Shown: positions 41,337 to 50,858 of the stretch, in pieces
Layout of the letters: the number at the start of each line of letters is the position of its first letter
Numbering within the stretch: the stretch's first letter is position 1
Assembly: GCA_947086895.1 (NCBI GenBank)
Contig: CAMUAR010000003.1
Location: forward strand, 54,966-118,965
Direction of reading: 5' to 3'
Length of the DNA stretch: 64,000 bases
Source: an uncultured Lachnospiraceae bacterium
Lineage (GTDB): Bacteria > Bacillota > Clostridia > Lachnospirales > Lachnospiraceae
The notes under the pieces: model-generated
Database searches by the model: none
Seen by the model: the letters and a program-made list of their open reading frames with translations, nothing else
What the model was told of the DNA's origin: nothing
Program-made: the position numbers and the translations under genes

Positions 41337-42489
41337 ATGTATTATATACATATTTTAGGTAAAGTAAGAGGTTTTTTTGCTCATCTGGTAGAAAAAAATA
41401 TTGGGGGGGGGTATTTTATTTACTGGAGAAAAAAATACTTATGAGGTTAATTCGGCAATAAAAAAAATAATTGCGGATATGCTGCGCACTAGAATCCTTG
41501 GGTTTTGGGGGATTTTCAAGGTAAACAAAGTTTCTAATACAAACGATACAGCAGATTATTATATGAGTTTTAATCGGTTTTTAAAATCAGAAAAACCTTA
41601 TGTTATTTATTTGGAAAATCCCACCGCTTTGTGCAATTATTCCCTGACCTGTTTGCAGTCGCCATTTGTAAAGCAGAAATTAAAAAAACTGCTTCAAGAT
41701 AATAAATTAAAAAAGATTATCTGTATGAGTAAGGCTTGTGAAACAACCGCGGAGAACGTGTTAGGAGTTCCGATACCAAAGGAAAAACTGACTCAGATTT
41801 ATCCGTATGTACCCAAAAATCATCACGTGGATGATACTATAATTTCAAAAAGATGTCAAAACAAAAAATTAAAGCTGCTTTATATTGTTCAGGGGATGCG
41901 CTTTTACAGCAAGGGAGGGTTGGAGGTGATTGCTGCGTATGTAAAGTTGCGGGAAAAGTATAATATCTCTTTGACAATTATTACAAATATCAATCAAATG
42001 GATAAGAATCTTATCAAAAAGATCAAATCCATACAGGGAATGGAATTGTTAGAATTTCAGTATCCGTATTGTGAATTAGAGAAAATCTATGCCAGTCATT
42101 CTGTTTTATTACAGCCAAGTTCTGATGATTCTTTTGGAATGACGGTTTTGGAAGGAATGAAAGCAGGATTGCCGATTATTGCAAGTAAGATGTATGCATT
42201 TAAAGAAATGGTGACGGATGGAGTAAATGGATTTTTGCTGCCGCCGGCATATTATTTTTTTCAAGAGGATGATATGCCAAATCCTGATGTATGGAATCAC
42301 AGGAGAAAAACAATATATTCTTGTAAGATTGACCCTATGCTTGTAAATGCATTGAGCAAAAAAATAGAAAATTTATACGTAAACAGAACACTGTTATACT
42401 CTATGTCAAAAAATTCATTGGAAAGAGCAGATTCCACATTTGGACAAAAAGATATTCTAAACAGATGGGAGAATATTTTTTTTGAGTAA
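41337..42489 (+). CDS. Glycosyltransferase family 1/4, currently out of frame at a G9 tract (phase OFF)
   Basis: A GT-B enzyme with a C-terminal Rossmann domain: LLQPSSDDSFGMTVLEGMKAGLPIIASKM is the donor-binding signature. The natural start is ATG 41337 with GGAG six bases upstream, giving MYYIHILGKVRGFF...KNIGGG. In this sequence the nine-G run (41403-41411) sends that frame to a stop 35 codons in. With eight or eleven G it would continue as IGGG-ILFTGEKNTYEV into the intact remainder (383 aa with eight G). Reading from TTG 41401 gives the body of the protein but has no ribosome binding site. Confidence 0.8.
41403..41411 (+). repeat. G9 tract near the start of a glycosyltransferase gene
   Basis: Nine G in the context ATT-G9-TATTT. 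It breaks the frame between ATG 41337 and the rest of the gene. The same context and length recur at 49416-49424. Confidence 0.92.
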
Positions 42490-42558
42490 AAGGGGGTATG
42501 TTTGCGTAAAGCGGGTAGGAGAAAATAAAAATTTCAACATAGAAAAGTAAGAGGAAAT

Positions 42559-43650
42559 ATGAAGAAAATACTTGTACTTGTAGCAAACTATCCAAACAAT
42601 GACGGCGGAGTTTCTTTGATGTATGTGCATGTAAGAAATAAATATTATATGCAGCATGGAATAGAGGTTGTTGTATTAAATTTTTCGGCAAAATCGGATT
42701 ATGTGATGGATGGAATTAAAGTGATATCTCTGAAATCCTACAAGAATGATAATACAAAATATGATGTGCTCGTATTACATGCGGCAAATATTAGAAATCA
42801 TTATAAATTTTTAAAGAAATATGGTCAGAAATTTTCTAGATTATTGTTTTTTTTCCATGGACACGAAGTTTTAAAGATCAATGAAGTATATCCGAAACCT
42901 TATGATTATGTTAGAGGAAACGGAGTGATTCGAAGGGTTTTACAGAATGGATATGATAATTTAAAATTGCGGATTTGGAGAAAATATTTTCGTGAAATTG
43001 CAGATCAGGCAGACTTTGTTTTTGTAAGCAGCTGGCTGTTTCGTGAATTTCAACATTACGTTCGATTGACCGAAGCAGATTTGAAAGGGCATGTCCATAT
43101 CATTCATAACAGTGTAGGCAGTGTATTTGAGGAAAATACATATAAATATAAAGAAGAAAAGAAATATGATTTTATAACCATTCGCAGTTACATGGATGAC
43201 GCCAAATATTGTATTGATTTGGTGGATCAGTTTGCAAAAAACTATCCGCAGTATCGTTTTGTAATAATAGGAAAGGGAAACTATTATAAAGTTCATGAGG
43301 TACCTGAAAATGTAACATGGATTGACCGTTTTTTATCTCATCAGGAACTTATGGATTATATTGACCAGAGCAGGTGCGGAATTCTTCTTACAAGGGAAGA
43401 TACACAGGGAGTTATGACATGTGAATTAAGTGTTTATGGAATTCCGATGATTACTTCTGATATTGATGTATGCAGAGAAATCTGCAGCGATATAAAAAAT
43501 ATAAGAATGGTCAGTAATCAGATTGAAACTGTAAATTTAAAAGAGGTGTTTGAAGAACTTTTGCTTGGGATACCTTATGCAAAATCAAGTAAATTCAGTT
43601 ATAAAAATACAGTACAGCTGGAAGAAGAATTAATTAAAAAATTAAAGTGA
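42559..43650 (+). CDS. Glycosyltransferase (GT-B, family 1/4-like)
   Basis: A 363-aa GT-B glycosyltransferase. The N-terminus KKILVLVANYPNNDGGVSLMYVHVR suits an acceptor-binding domain, and the middle has LFFFHGHEVLKI and FVSSWLFREF. The second domain holds FVIIGKGNYYKVHEVPENVTW, IDRFLSHQELMDYI and GVMTCELSVYGIPMITSD, the donor-binding region. AAGAGGAAAT precedes ATG 42559. The sugar is unknown. Part of the AT-rich polysaccharide cluster; about 210 AT-rich bases without a gene follow. Confidence 0.85.
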   Translation: MKKILVLVANYPNNDGGVSLMYVHVRNKYYMQHGIEVVVLNFSAKSDYVMDGIKVISLKSYKNDNTKYDVLVLHAANIRNHYKFLKKYGQKFSRLLFFFHGHEVLKINEVYPKPYDYVRGNGVIRRVLQNGYDNLKLRIWRKYFREIADQADFVFVSSWLFREFQHYVRLTEADLKGHVHIIHNSVGSVFEENTYKYKEEKKYDFITIRSYMDDAKYCIDLVDQFAKNYPQYRFVIIGKGNYYKVHEVPENVTWIDRFLSHQELMDYIDQSRCGILLTREDTQGVMTCELSVYGIPMITSDIDVCREICSDIKNIRMVSNQIETVNLKEVFEELLLGIPYAKSSKFSYKNTVQLEEELIKKLK

Positions 43651-43859
43651 GAAGCTATAAATTTATAATAATAAATAGTTTAGACTCTTTTATATGCTGT
43701 ATTGATGGAATTTGTCTGTTAGAAGAAAAGAATTTTGAATTTTTAAATTAACATATAAACAATATTATCAGAATATTCGGAATTGGAATGCAGAAGTATT
43801 TATACAGTAAATAAAATTGCAGTGGAACAATATTTATAAACTGTAAAGCGGGGGAAAAA

Positions 43860-44978
43860 ATGGAATATATCAGAAGAAAAAAAATTATGATAATACATAG
43901 CGGGCTTGTTATAGGGGGAATGGAAAAAATGATAACAAGTTTGGCGAATTTTTTATGTGAAGAGTTTGAAATTATTTTTCTTTTGTTAGAAACAGAAAAG
44001 CATAATTTTATCTTAAATGAAAAAATTACAATTATAGAAAAAAATTATAATTTAAATATATCATTAAAATCAATGGGCGTATCTACCTCTATTTCTTTGG
44101 TGCGTAATATCAGCAGAGAGATTAGAAAATATACAGAAGAATTAATGCCAGATATGATAATTGTTTTTAATGATAGAATAACTTTTTTAACATGGTTGGC
44201 AGTTAGAAAACGAAATATTAAATTATTAATGTCACAGAGAGCTGATCCAAATGATAAATCAGCGTGGATAAACAAAGTTTTGAAGTATGTGTATCATCAC
44301 TGTGACGGAGTTGTATTTCAATTAGAACAGGTAAAGAAATATTATAGTATGGTGGATCAATGTCGTGTTATTCCAAATCCGGCATTTATTGATATAAAGA
44401 AAGATCATCCAGAACGAAGAAAAAAAATAATATCCATAGGAAGATTACAATACAGAAAAAGAATGGATTTAGTAATATTGGCATTTCGGGAAGTTTTAGA
44501 TAAATATTCAGATTATGAATTATATATTTTTGGAGATGGAGAAGAGCGAAGTAATTTGGAAAATTTAGTGAGAAGCTTAGGAATACATAATAAAGTTCAT
44601 TTTATGGGTTTTGTTCAAAATGCAGCAGAAAAAAATTTGGATGCAGAGATGTTTGTGATGGCTTCAGATTCAGAAGGTATTCCAAATACACTGATTGAAG
44701 CTATGGCTGCAGGAATTCCTTGTATTGCAACAGACTGTTCTCCGGGAGGAGCATCGCTCCTTTTGAATCATGGTGAAAATGGTATTTTAGTTCGGACAGG
44801 AAATGTATCAGAACTGGCGAAGGGAATGATAACATATATTGAAGATAAAAAGTTAAAAGAAAAAAATACTGTTAAAGCGCAAAAATATTTGGAGAATTTT
44901 AGCGCAAGCATAATATATGACAAATGGAAAACATATATTTATGAGATTTTTTTAGAAAATGAGGGTAAGCAAAAATGA
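43860..44978 (+). CDS. Glycosyltransferase family 4
   Basis: A 372-aa GT-B enzyme with a clear GT4 C-terminal half: ISIGRLQYRKRMDLVI, LYIFGDGEERSNLENLV, VHFMGFVQNA and the signature SEGIPNTLIEAMAAGIPCIA with TDCSPGG. The N-terminus HSGLVIGGMEKMITSLANFL fits acceptor binding. GCGGGGGAAAAA precedes ATG 43860. Its stop overlaps the next start (ATGA), so it is co-translated with the polymerase gene. Codon use is strongly A/T-ending compared with housekeeping genes in the window. Confidence 0.93.
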   Translation: MEYIRRKKIMIIHSGLVIGGMEKMITSLANFLCEEFEIIFLLLETEKHNFILNEKITIIEKNYNLNISLKSMGVSTSISLVRNISREIRKYTEELMPDMIIVFNDRITFLTWLAVRKRNIKLLMSQRADPNDKSAWINKVLKYVYHHCDGVVFQLEQVKKYYSMVDQCRVIPNPAFIDIKKDHPERRKKIISIGRLQYRKRMDLVILAFREVLDKYSDYELYIFGDGEERSNLENLVRSLGIHNKVHFMGFVQNAAEKNLDAEMFVMASDSEGIPNTLIEAMAAGIPCIATDCSPGGASLLLNHGENGILVRTGNVSELAKGMITYIEDKKLKEKNTVKAQKYLENFSASIIYDKWKTYIYEIFLENEGKQK

Positions 44979-46333
44979 ATGCAATATACCTTACTATAAT
45001 TTTGTTAATAGAAATAATAGTATTTGTTTTTGTCACAAAATTTGATGTTTTGTCTTCTGCTTTGTGGGTGGCTGCGATGTTGTTTTTTACAGCTGCTGTG
45101 TATAGTATTAATATATCTATATTTGGGAGAGATTTTACGTATATTACAGTTGCCGTAGTATCATTAACACCGATCTGTTATTTTATTGGTGAATTTCTTG
45201 GAAAGAAAAATTCATTAAAATATATTAATTTGAAGCTTAAAAGCAAAAAATACAGAGATATGGAAGGGAGAGTATTGATTAGTGGAACGATATTTATCTA
45301 TTTAATTACAATTGTTATTGTTCTGCTTGGATTGTATAAGTTGTGGAAAATGTTTTTATATACAAAAGAAATATTTGGAAATACAGATATATTATTAACA
45401 GCATATTATATTCGTTCAGCACTTACCTCTGGTGAATATGATGACGGAACGTTTATAGGATTGGTCTCTACTATGACAGAGGCAGCTGCATTTGTTTTTA
45501 TATACTATTATATATATAATACAATTTTTTTTAGAAGAACAGAAACAAAGTTATTATTTCCAGTAGCAGCTTATTTTTTTTATTTAATGACTACAACAGG
45601 ACGCACGGGATATATAAAGTTTTTTATTATAACCATAGCAGTTGTGTATTGTATGTTGAGTCGTTCCAATAAAAATTTAAGATATATATTGAAAAAAGCA
45701 TTTAAGTTTATTTTGCTTGCTTTTTTGTTGATATTGGCAATATTTTATTTTTATGGGTATTTTATAAGAAAATCAACCCATAATTTATCAGAATATTTTG
45801 TTGAGTATTTATCCGCGGGTTTATATGGTTTGGATGATTTTATTCGAGAACCTTGGAAAAAAAATACTTTGATAGGGGAATATACCCTATCAAATCTATA
45901 TTATTGGTGCAATAAATTATTTATGTCAGATTTTCATATTCCAGAATACCATCTTCCTTTTTTTTCTTATAAAGTTGGAAAAAGTAATATTTATACAGCT
46001 TTTGCATTTCCGATACAAGATTTTGGTATAATAGGAATGCTTTTTACTCGTATTTTGATAGGGTATATCTTTAGTAAAATTAGAAAAAAAGCAATAAAAG
46101 AAAGAGAAATTTCGAATCATATTTTAGTAACTGTTATATTGGGACATTTATTATATGGAAACTTTTTTGTTGTAATTGCAGATCGATATGTGGAACTAAT
46201 CAGCGTAGTATCTTTTCCAATGTTGCTTGTTTATATCTATATTATAAATAAGTTATTTATAAACAGTGCCAATCGTCAAATAAAAATTTATAATCAAAAA
46301 CAAAAAAATAGAGAAAGGATTTTGCATGGATAA
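44975..46333 (+). CDS. Oligosaccharide repeat-unit polymerase (Wzy-like)
   Basis: A 452-aa polytopic membrane protein with about eleven or twelve hydrophobic segments and a large outer loop in the second half, as in O-antigen/capsule polymerases. It has no enzyme motif readable by eye. The call rests on topology, size and its place between glycosyltransferases and the Wzx flippase. It would join flipped repeat units outside the membrane. It overlaps the preceding gene by four bases and the following one by eight. Confidence 0.75.
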   Translation: MNAIYLTIILLIEIIVFVFVTKFDVLSSALWVAAMLFFTAAVYSINISIFGRDFTYITVAVVSLTPICYFIGEFLGKKNSLKYINLKLKSKKYRDMEGRVLISGTIFIYLITIVIVLLGLYKLWKMFLYTKEIFGNTDILLTAYYIRSALTSGEYDDGTFIGLVSTMTEAAAFVFIYYYIYNTIFFRRTETKLLFPVAAYFFYLMTTTGRTGYIKFFIITIAVVYCMLSRSNKNLRYILKKAFKFILLAFLLILAIFYFYGYFIRKSTHNLSEYFVEYLSAGLYGLDDFIREPWKKNTLIGEYTLSNLYYWCNKLFMSDFHIPEYHLPFFSYKVGKSNIYTAFAFPIQDFGIIGMLFTRILIGYIFSKIRKKAIKEREISNHILVTVILGHLLYGNFFVVIADRYVELISVVSFPMLLVYIYIINKLFINSANRQIKIYNQKQKNRERILHG

Positions 46334-47327
46334 CTTTTCGAAAAATTATGTCTTTTTTTGGAGTGATGCTGATTATTATACTTATGCATTTAAAGATATT
46401 CTATTATTAGAAAATGTTAGATTTTTTAGAAAAATGTATCATGGAGGAAATATTTTTGTTTCACAGATACATAAGTTTCATCAATCTTCTAAAATAAATA
46501 AAATTGTAAAATTGCCTTTCCGAAAGCAGTGGAGATACTTTTATTTTAAAGATGATTTTCAAACAAAAAAGCCGATAGTTTTTATTTTTCATGGATATTA
46601 TTATTGGCTGCGGGCAATTGATTATTTTTCTTTTCTTCATAAACAGTATCCTGGCTGTATATGCGTACTTATATTGATGGATACAGTAGATAGTTATTTG
46701 AAATATTTTAAAGGAAAATATTACGGTGATTTTGAGGTGGATTATATAAAGAAACAGTTTGACTATGTGCTTACATATAATAAGATAGATGCTGAAAAAT
46801 ATTATTTTACTTATTATCCTGGAATATACTCAAAATTAGACTGGATAAAAAAAGGATCAGAAGATACAGATATACTTTTTGTTGGAAGGGCAAAAGATAG
46901 ATTGGAGAAGATTCACAATATTTATAATCTCTTAATACATTGCGGATTTAAATGTGATTTTTATGTGGTGGATGTTCCAGCTCATCTTCAAATATATCCA
47001 GGTATTCATTATAATTCAGTGATAACTTATACAGAATTATTGCAGCATATAGAAAAAACTCGCGGAATTTTGGAAATTGTGCAAACGGGATCCAATGGAT
47101 TTACATTAAGGTTGGAAGAGGCGCTTGCTTATAATAAAAATTTAATAACAGACAATCCGATAATATCAGAAATAAAATATAGTACTTCTCCTAAAATATA
47201 TTATTTAAAAGAAGGTTGTTCTATTGATCGTAATTTGTACCTATATCATGCGGATATGGATTATGGATATAAGGAAGAATATTCACCAGTACAATTATTA
47301 AAATATATAGAAACTTTATTCGGCTGA
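46326..47327 (+). CDS. Putative glycosyltransferase (GT-B type)
   Basis: A 333-aa protein without a close named family that I can recognise. The C-terminal half has DILFVGRAKDRLEKIHNIYN, then TRGILEIVQTGSNGFTLRLEE and ALAYNKNLITDNP, a pattern seen in capsular GT-B enzymes where a Gly-rich loop and a Glu bind the nucleotide sugar. GAGAAAGGATT precedes ATG 46326, and it overlaps the polymerase gene. Role and sugar are unknown; assignment to glycosyl transfer is inference from these blocks and context. Confidence 0.65.
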   Translation: MDNFSKNYVFFWSDADYYTYAFKDILLLENVRFFRKMYHGGNIFVSQIHKFHQSSKINKIVKLPFRKQWRYFYFKDDFQTKKPIVFIFHGYYYWLRAIDYFSFLHKQYPGCICVLILMDTVDSYLKYFKGKYYGDFEVDYIKKQFDYVLTYNKIDAEKYYFTYYPGIYSKLDWIKKGSEDTDILFVGRAKDRLEKIHNIYNLLIHCGFKCDFYVVDVPAHLQIYPGIHYNSVITYTELLQHIEKTRGILEIVQTGSNGFTLRLEEALAYNKNLITDNPIISEIKYSTSPKIYYLKEGCSIDRNLYLYHADMDYGYKEEYSPVQLLKYIETLFG

Positions 47328-47342
47328 TGGGAGTAAATTGAA

Positions 47343-48788
47343 ATGACAAAAATAAAAAAGGTTGTCAGTTCTATACCTATTCAAACAAAGTCGGCAATTG
47401 TATTAGTAGTTGCAACATTTTTATGTAAAGGTATCAACATTATTACAATGCCCATATTTACTAGAATTCTTACTACACAAGAAATGGGTATAGTTACAAC
47501 TTATACATCATGGTATGCAATATTATCTGCTGTTGCAAATCTTTCTTTGGATTCAGGCTCTTTTCACATTGCAATGGAAGAATTTAAAGAAGATCGTATG
47601 GGATATATCTCTTCGATTTTTAGTTTGTCCTGTTTATCTTCGTTTATTGTAGGAGCTATATTTTTCATTTTAAAATCTGCAATATCTGATTTGCTGGGAT
47701 TAGATAGCTCTTTAATTATATTGATGATCCTTAGTTTTTTTGTTTTTCCCGCTACAAATTTTTGGGTAATGAAACAAAGATATGAATATAAGTATAGAAT
47801 AATTGCGATTACCACGGTTTTATCAAATGGAGTATCGGTTATATTTTCGGCAGGCATAACATTTTGTGCAAGTAAGTGGGACGGGGTGGATCTTGCAAAG
47901 GTAAGATTATTTTCTGGAAATATTGTGCTGATTTTTACAGGAATATTTTTTGCTTATATTATTATCAAGACAGGAAAAGTATTATATAACAAAAAGTATT
48001 GGAAATTTGTTTTTGTTGTAAATTCACCATTATTTATACATTCTTTGTCAAAGCATATTCTTGATGTTTCCGACAAAACAATGATTTCTTATATTGTTGG
48101 AAAGCAGGAAGTTGGAATTTATGGAGTACTTTATTCTGTTAGTTCTCTGTCCCTAATTATATGGAATGCAATTAACGCTTCTTTAATTCCCTATATGTTT
48201 GAATATTTAAGAAAAAAGGAAAATAATAATTCTTTGAATAAAACAATTGTAATTATGTTATCGGTTTATGGAAGTACATCTATAATTTTAACACTTGCAG
48301 CACCTGAAATTGTAAAAGTATTGGCGACAGAAGAATATTTTGAAGCGATATATCTTATGCCGCCAATTGCAGCTGGAATTTTTGTTACTGCTTTATATAA
48401 TATTTTTTCAAATATACTTCTTTATTATAAAGCTACAACCAGCATTATGAAAGCTACAGTGATGGTTTCTATTACGAATATAATATTGAATTATATTTTT
48501 ATTAAACAATATGGATATACAGCTGCATCCTATACTACATTATTTTCTTATTCTTTATTGGCACTTATGCAGTATTTATATATGTGTAAAATAACTGTTC
48601 CACCTTTTAATATAAAAGTAATATTTACTATTTCGATTATTACTATTTGTTTTTGCTTATTTTGTAATTTGTTTTATAAATATAATACAATCAGATATGC
48701 AATTATTTTGTTATTGATTTTTAGTGGCATAGTATGGCGAAAACAATTATTAAAAATTTTAAAAACACTCAAAAATAAAAAGCAGTAA
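47343..48788 (+). CDS. Polysaccharide repeat-unit flippase (Wzx-like, MOP superfamily)
   Basis: A 481-aa membrane protein with about 12-14 segments. It opens AIVLVVATFLCKGINIITMPIFTRILTTQEMG, typical of polysaccharide transporters, with FHIAMEEFKEDRMGYI and SDKTMISYIVGKQEVGIYGV (a conserved Wzx helix) later. It would move the lipid-linked repeat unit across the membrane for the Wzy-like polymerase encoded two genes upstream. It starts 15 bases after the preceding gene. About 225 AT-rich bases without a gene follow. Confidence 0.88.
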   Translation: MTKIKKVVSSIPIQTKSAIVLVVATFLCKGINIITMPIFTRILTTQEMGIVTTYTSWYAILSAVANLSLDSGSFHIAMEEFKEDRMGYISSIFSLSCLSSFIVGAIFFILKSAISDLLGLDSSLIILMILSFFVFPATNFWVMKQRYEYKYRIIAITTVLSNGVSVIFSAGITFCASKWDGVDLAKVRLFSGNIVLIFTGIFFAYIIIKTGKVLYNKKYWKFVFVVNSPLFIHSLSKHILDVSDKTMISYIVGKQEVGIYGVLYSVSSLSLIIWNAINASLIPYMFEYLRKKENNNSLNKTIVIMLSVYGSTSIILTLAAPEIVKVLATEEYFEAIYLMPPIAAGIFVTALYNIFSNILLYYKATTSIMKATVMVSITNIILNYIFIKQYGYTAASYTTLFSYSLLALMQYLYMCKITVPPFNIKVIFTISIITICFCLFCNLFYKYNTIRYAIILLLIFSGIVWRKQLLKILKTLKNKKQ

Positions 48789-49014
48789 AAAAAACAATGG
48801 AAAATAATTAATTCACAGTTTGTAATACAGAATTACCAGCTTTTAATTTTAGATCATTAGAAATATCATATAATAAATATTTTGATTATTAAAAAACAAA
48901 TGCTTATTTTGGCAGATAAAATATGGTGTAATCTTTTTAAAAACTTATAAATTATTGGATTCATAACAAAGTTTATTTTTAAGAACACCAACAAACGGGG
49001 AATGTGAGGGAACC

Positions 49015-49677
49015 ATGAAATTTAAAGTAAAATATATTTTGGATTTTCCAAAAACAATCTATTTTAATTTTAAAATGTTTCCGTTTAAGGAAGCAATTAG
49101 ATTTCCGGTTTATGTAAGTCATAATTATAAATTGGATTTACCAAAGCATACAAAAAATATTAGTATTGATAATTTAAAAACTTTTTGTATTAGATTTGGA
49201 AATGGTGGTTCAATGGATATTATACCAAACCAATATGGATTAATTCAACTTGGAACAGAAGCAAAATTACATTTTTATGGAGATGCTCAATTTGCAGCTG
49301 GTTGCAGTTTAAGAGTAGATTGTGGGAAAATGGAGCTTGGAAACAATTTTAGTGCTAATAGAAATTGTAATATAACTTGCACAAAAGGAATAAAAATAGG
49401 AGACAATTGTTTATTGGGGGGGGGTATTTCTTTACGAGATAATGATGGGCATAAATTATATATTCATGAAACGCAAAAAACAGGGCAGAAAGAAATTGTA
49501 ATTGGGAAACAGGTGTGGATTTGCAGTGAAGTGAAAATATTAAAAGGTGTTGTAATTTCAGATTATAGTGTTATAGCGATGGGAAGTTTGGTTACAAGAA
49601 AGTTTTTTGAAACAAATGTTTTAATTGGAGGAACTCCAGCAAAAGTGATTGAACATGGAATTTGGTGGGAAAAGTAA
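49015..49677 (+). CDS. Hexapeptide-repeat acyltransferase with an in-frame G9 tract (phase ON)
   Basis: A 220-aa left-handed beta-helix acyltransferase, probably O-acetylating a sugar of the polysaccharide. Hexapeptide turns are seen in GIKIGDNCLLGGGISLRDND and IVIGKQVWICSEVKILKGVV, and the end SVIAMGSLVTRKF...LIGGTPAKVI is typical. The catalytic His lies in NDGHKL, five residues beyond the G tract. The G9 run encodes L134-GGG (135-137). Ten G would stop the protein six codons later, and eight G would replace the whole acetyl-CoA-binding part. GTGAGGGAACC precedes ATG 49015. Confidence 0.9.
   Translation: MKFKVKYILDFPKTIYFNFKMFPFKEAIRFPVYVSHNYKLDLPKHTKNISIDNLKTFCIRFGNGGSMDIIPNQYGLIQLGTEAKLHFYGDAQFAAGCSLRVDCGKMELGNNFSANRNCNITCTKGIKIGDNCLLGGGISLRDNDGHKLYIHETQKTGQKEIVIGKQVWICSEVKILKGVVISDYSVIAMGSLVTRKFFETNVLIGGTPAKVIEHGIWWEK
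49416..49424 (+). repeat. G9 tract inside the acyltransferase gene
   Basis: Nine G in the context ATT-G9-TATTT, the same as at 41403-41411, but here the count keeps the gene in frame. Confidence 0.92.
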
Positions 49678-49781
49678 AAAAATATTTCTATTAATAAGTT
49701 GAATGGAAAGAATATTTTAAATTTGCAAACAAAAAAATTTGTAAAAGTATTTTGGTATTATAAATTAAGGAGAATTATAAA

Positions 49782-50858
49782 ATGATTGAGTTAAAGAAGA
49801 AAAAATTTTTAGTTACTGGTGCAGCAGGTTTTATTGGAGCAAATCTTATCCTTTCTTTGCTGCGTTCTTTAGAAGATATTTATGTTATTGGTATTGATAA
49901 TTTAAATGATTACTACGATGTTTCTTTAAAAGAATATCGTCTTGTACAAATTAAAGAATTAGAGAAAAAGACTTCTGCAAAATTTCAATTTGTCAAAGCA
50001 GATATTTCGGAAAAAGCAGTTATTGAAGTTTTATTTCAGATTTATCAGCCAGATATTGTTGTAAATCTTGCAGCGCAAGCGGGTGTACGCTATTCTATTA
50101 TAAATCCAGACGTTTATATTTCTTCCAATATTGAAGGTTTCTATAATGTTTTGGAAGCATGCAGACATTCTTACGATAATGGTGCTAAAGGAGTAGAACA
50201 TCTTGTTTATGCTTCAAGTTCTTCTGTCTATGGCTCTAATGAAAAAATTCCATATTCTGTTAAAGATCAGGTAGATCATCCAATATCTTTATATGCTGCC
50301 ACAAAAAAGTCAAATGAGCTGATGGCACATGCTTATGCAAAATTATATAATATTCCATCTACTGGTCTACGGTTTTTTACTGTTTATGGTCCAGCTGGAC
50401 GCCCAGATATGGCATATTTTAATTTTACAGATAAGCTGCTAAAAGGGAAAAAAATTCAGATTTTTAATTATGGGAATTGTAAACGTGATTTTACATATAT
50501 TGACGATATTGTAGAGGGAATTATTCGTGTTATGCAAAAAGCGCCAGAACGCCAGATTGGAAATGATGGTTTGCCAATTCCGCCTTTTGCAATTTATAAT
50601 ATTGGCAATAATCATCCAGAGAATTTGCTGGAATTTGTGAATGTTCTGCAACAAGAATTGGTAAATGCAGGTGTACTGCCTAAAAATTATGATTTTGAAG
50701 CACATAAAGAATTGGTTCCGATGCAACCAGGTGATGTTCCTGTAACTTATGCAGATATTTCGGAGTTAGAACAAAATTTTAATTTTCATCCATCAACTTC
50801 ATTACAGAAGGGATTGCGACAATTTGCAGAATGGTATAAAGAATTTTATCAGATTTAA
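49782..50858 (+). CDS. NAD-dependent epimerase, UDP-glucuronate 4-epimerase-like
   Basis: Extended short-chain dehydrogenase of 358 aa. NAD motif VTGAAGFIGANLI, then NLNDYYDVSLKEYRL, a hallmark of UDP-glucuronate epimerases of the CapI/LspL type, LAAQAGVRYSI, the catalytic YAATKK (YxxxK) and GLRFFTVYGPAGRPDMA. It would interconvert UDP-glucuronate and UDP-galacturonate as a precursor for the polysaccharide. No UDP-glucose dehydrogenase is in the window. TAAGGAGAATTATAA precedes ATG 49782. Last gene of the cluster. Confidence 0.9.
   Translation: MIELKKKKFLVTGAAGFIGANLILSLLRSLEDIYVIGIDNLNDYYDVSLKEYRLVQIKELEKKTSAKFQFVKADISEKAVIEVLFQIYQPDIVVNLAAQAGVRYSIINPDVYISSNIEGFYNVLEACRHSYDNGAKGVEHLVYASSSSVYGSNEKIPYSVKDQVDHPISLYAATKKSNELMAHAYAKLYNIPSTGLRFFTVYGPAGRPDMAYFNFTDKLLKGKKIQIFNYGNCKRDFTYIDDIVEGIIRVMQKAPERQIGNDGLPIPPFAIYNIGNNHPENLLEFVNVLQQELVNAGVLPKNYDFEAHKELVPMQPGDVPVTYADISELEQNFNFHPSTSLQKGLRQFAEWYKEFYQI

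Noticed and set aside
41401..42489. TTG 41401 as the true start of the glycosyltransferase
   Set aside because: No ribosome site precedes it, it lies at the edge of the G run, and a well-placed ATG with GGAG exists at 41337 in the frame restored by one fewer G.
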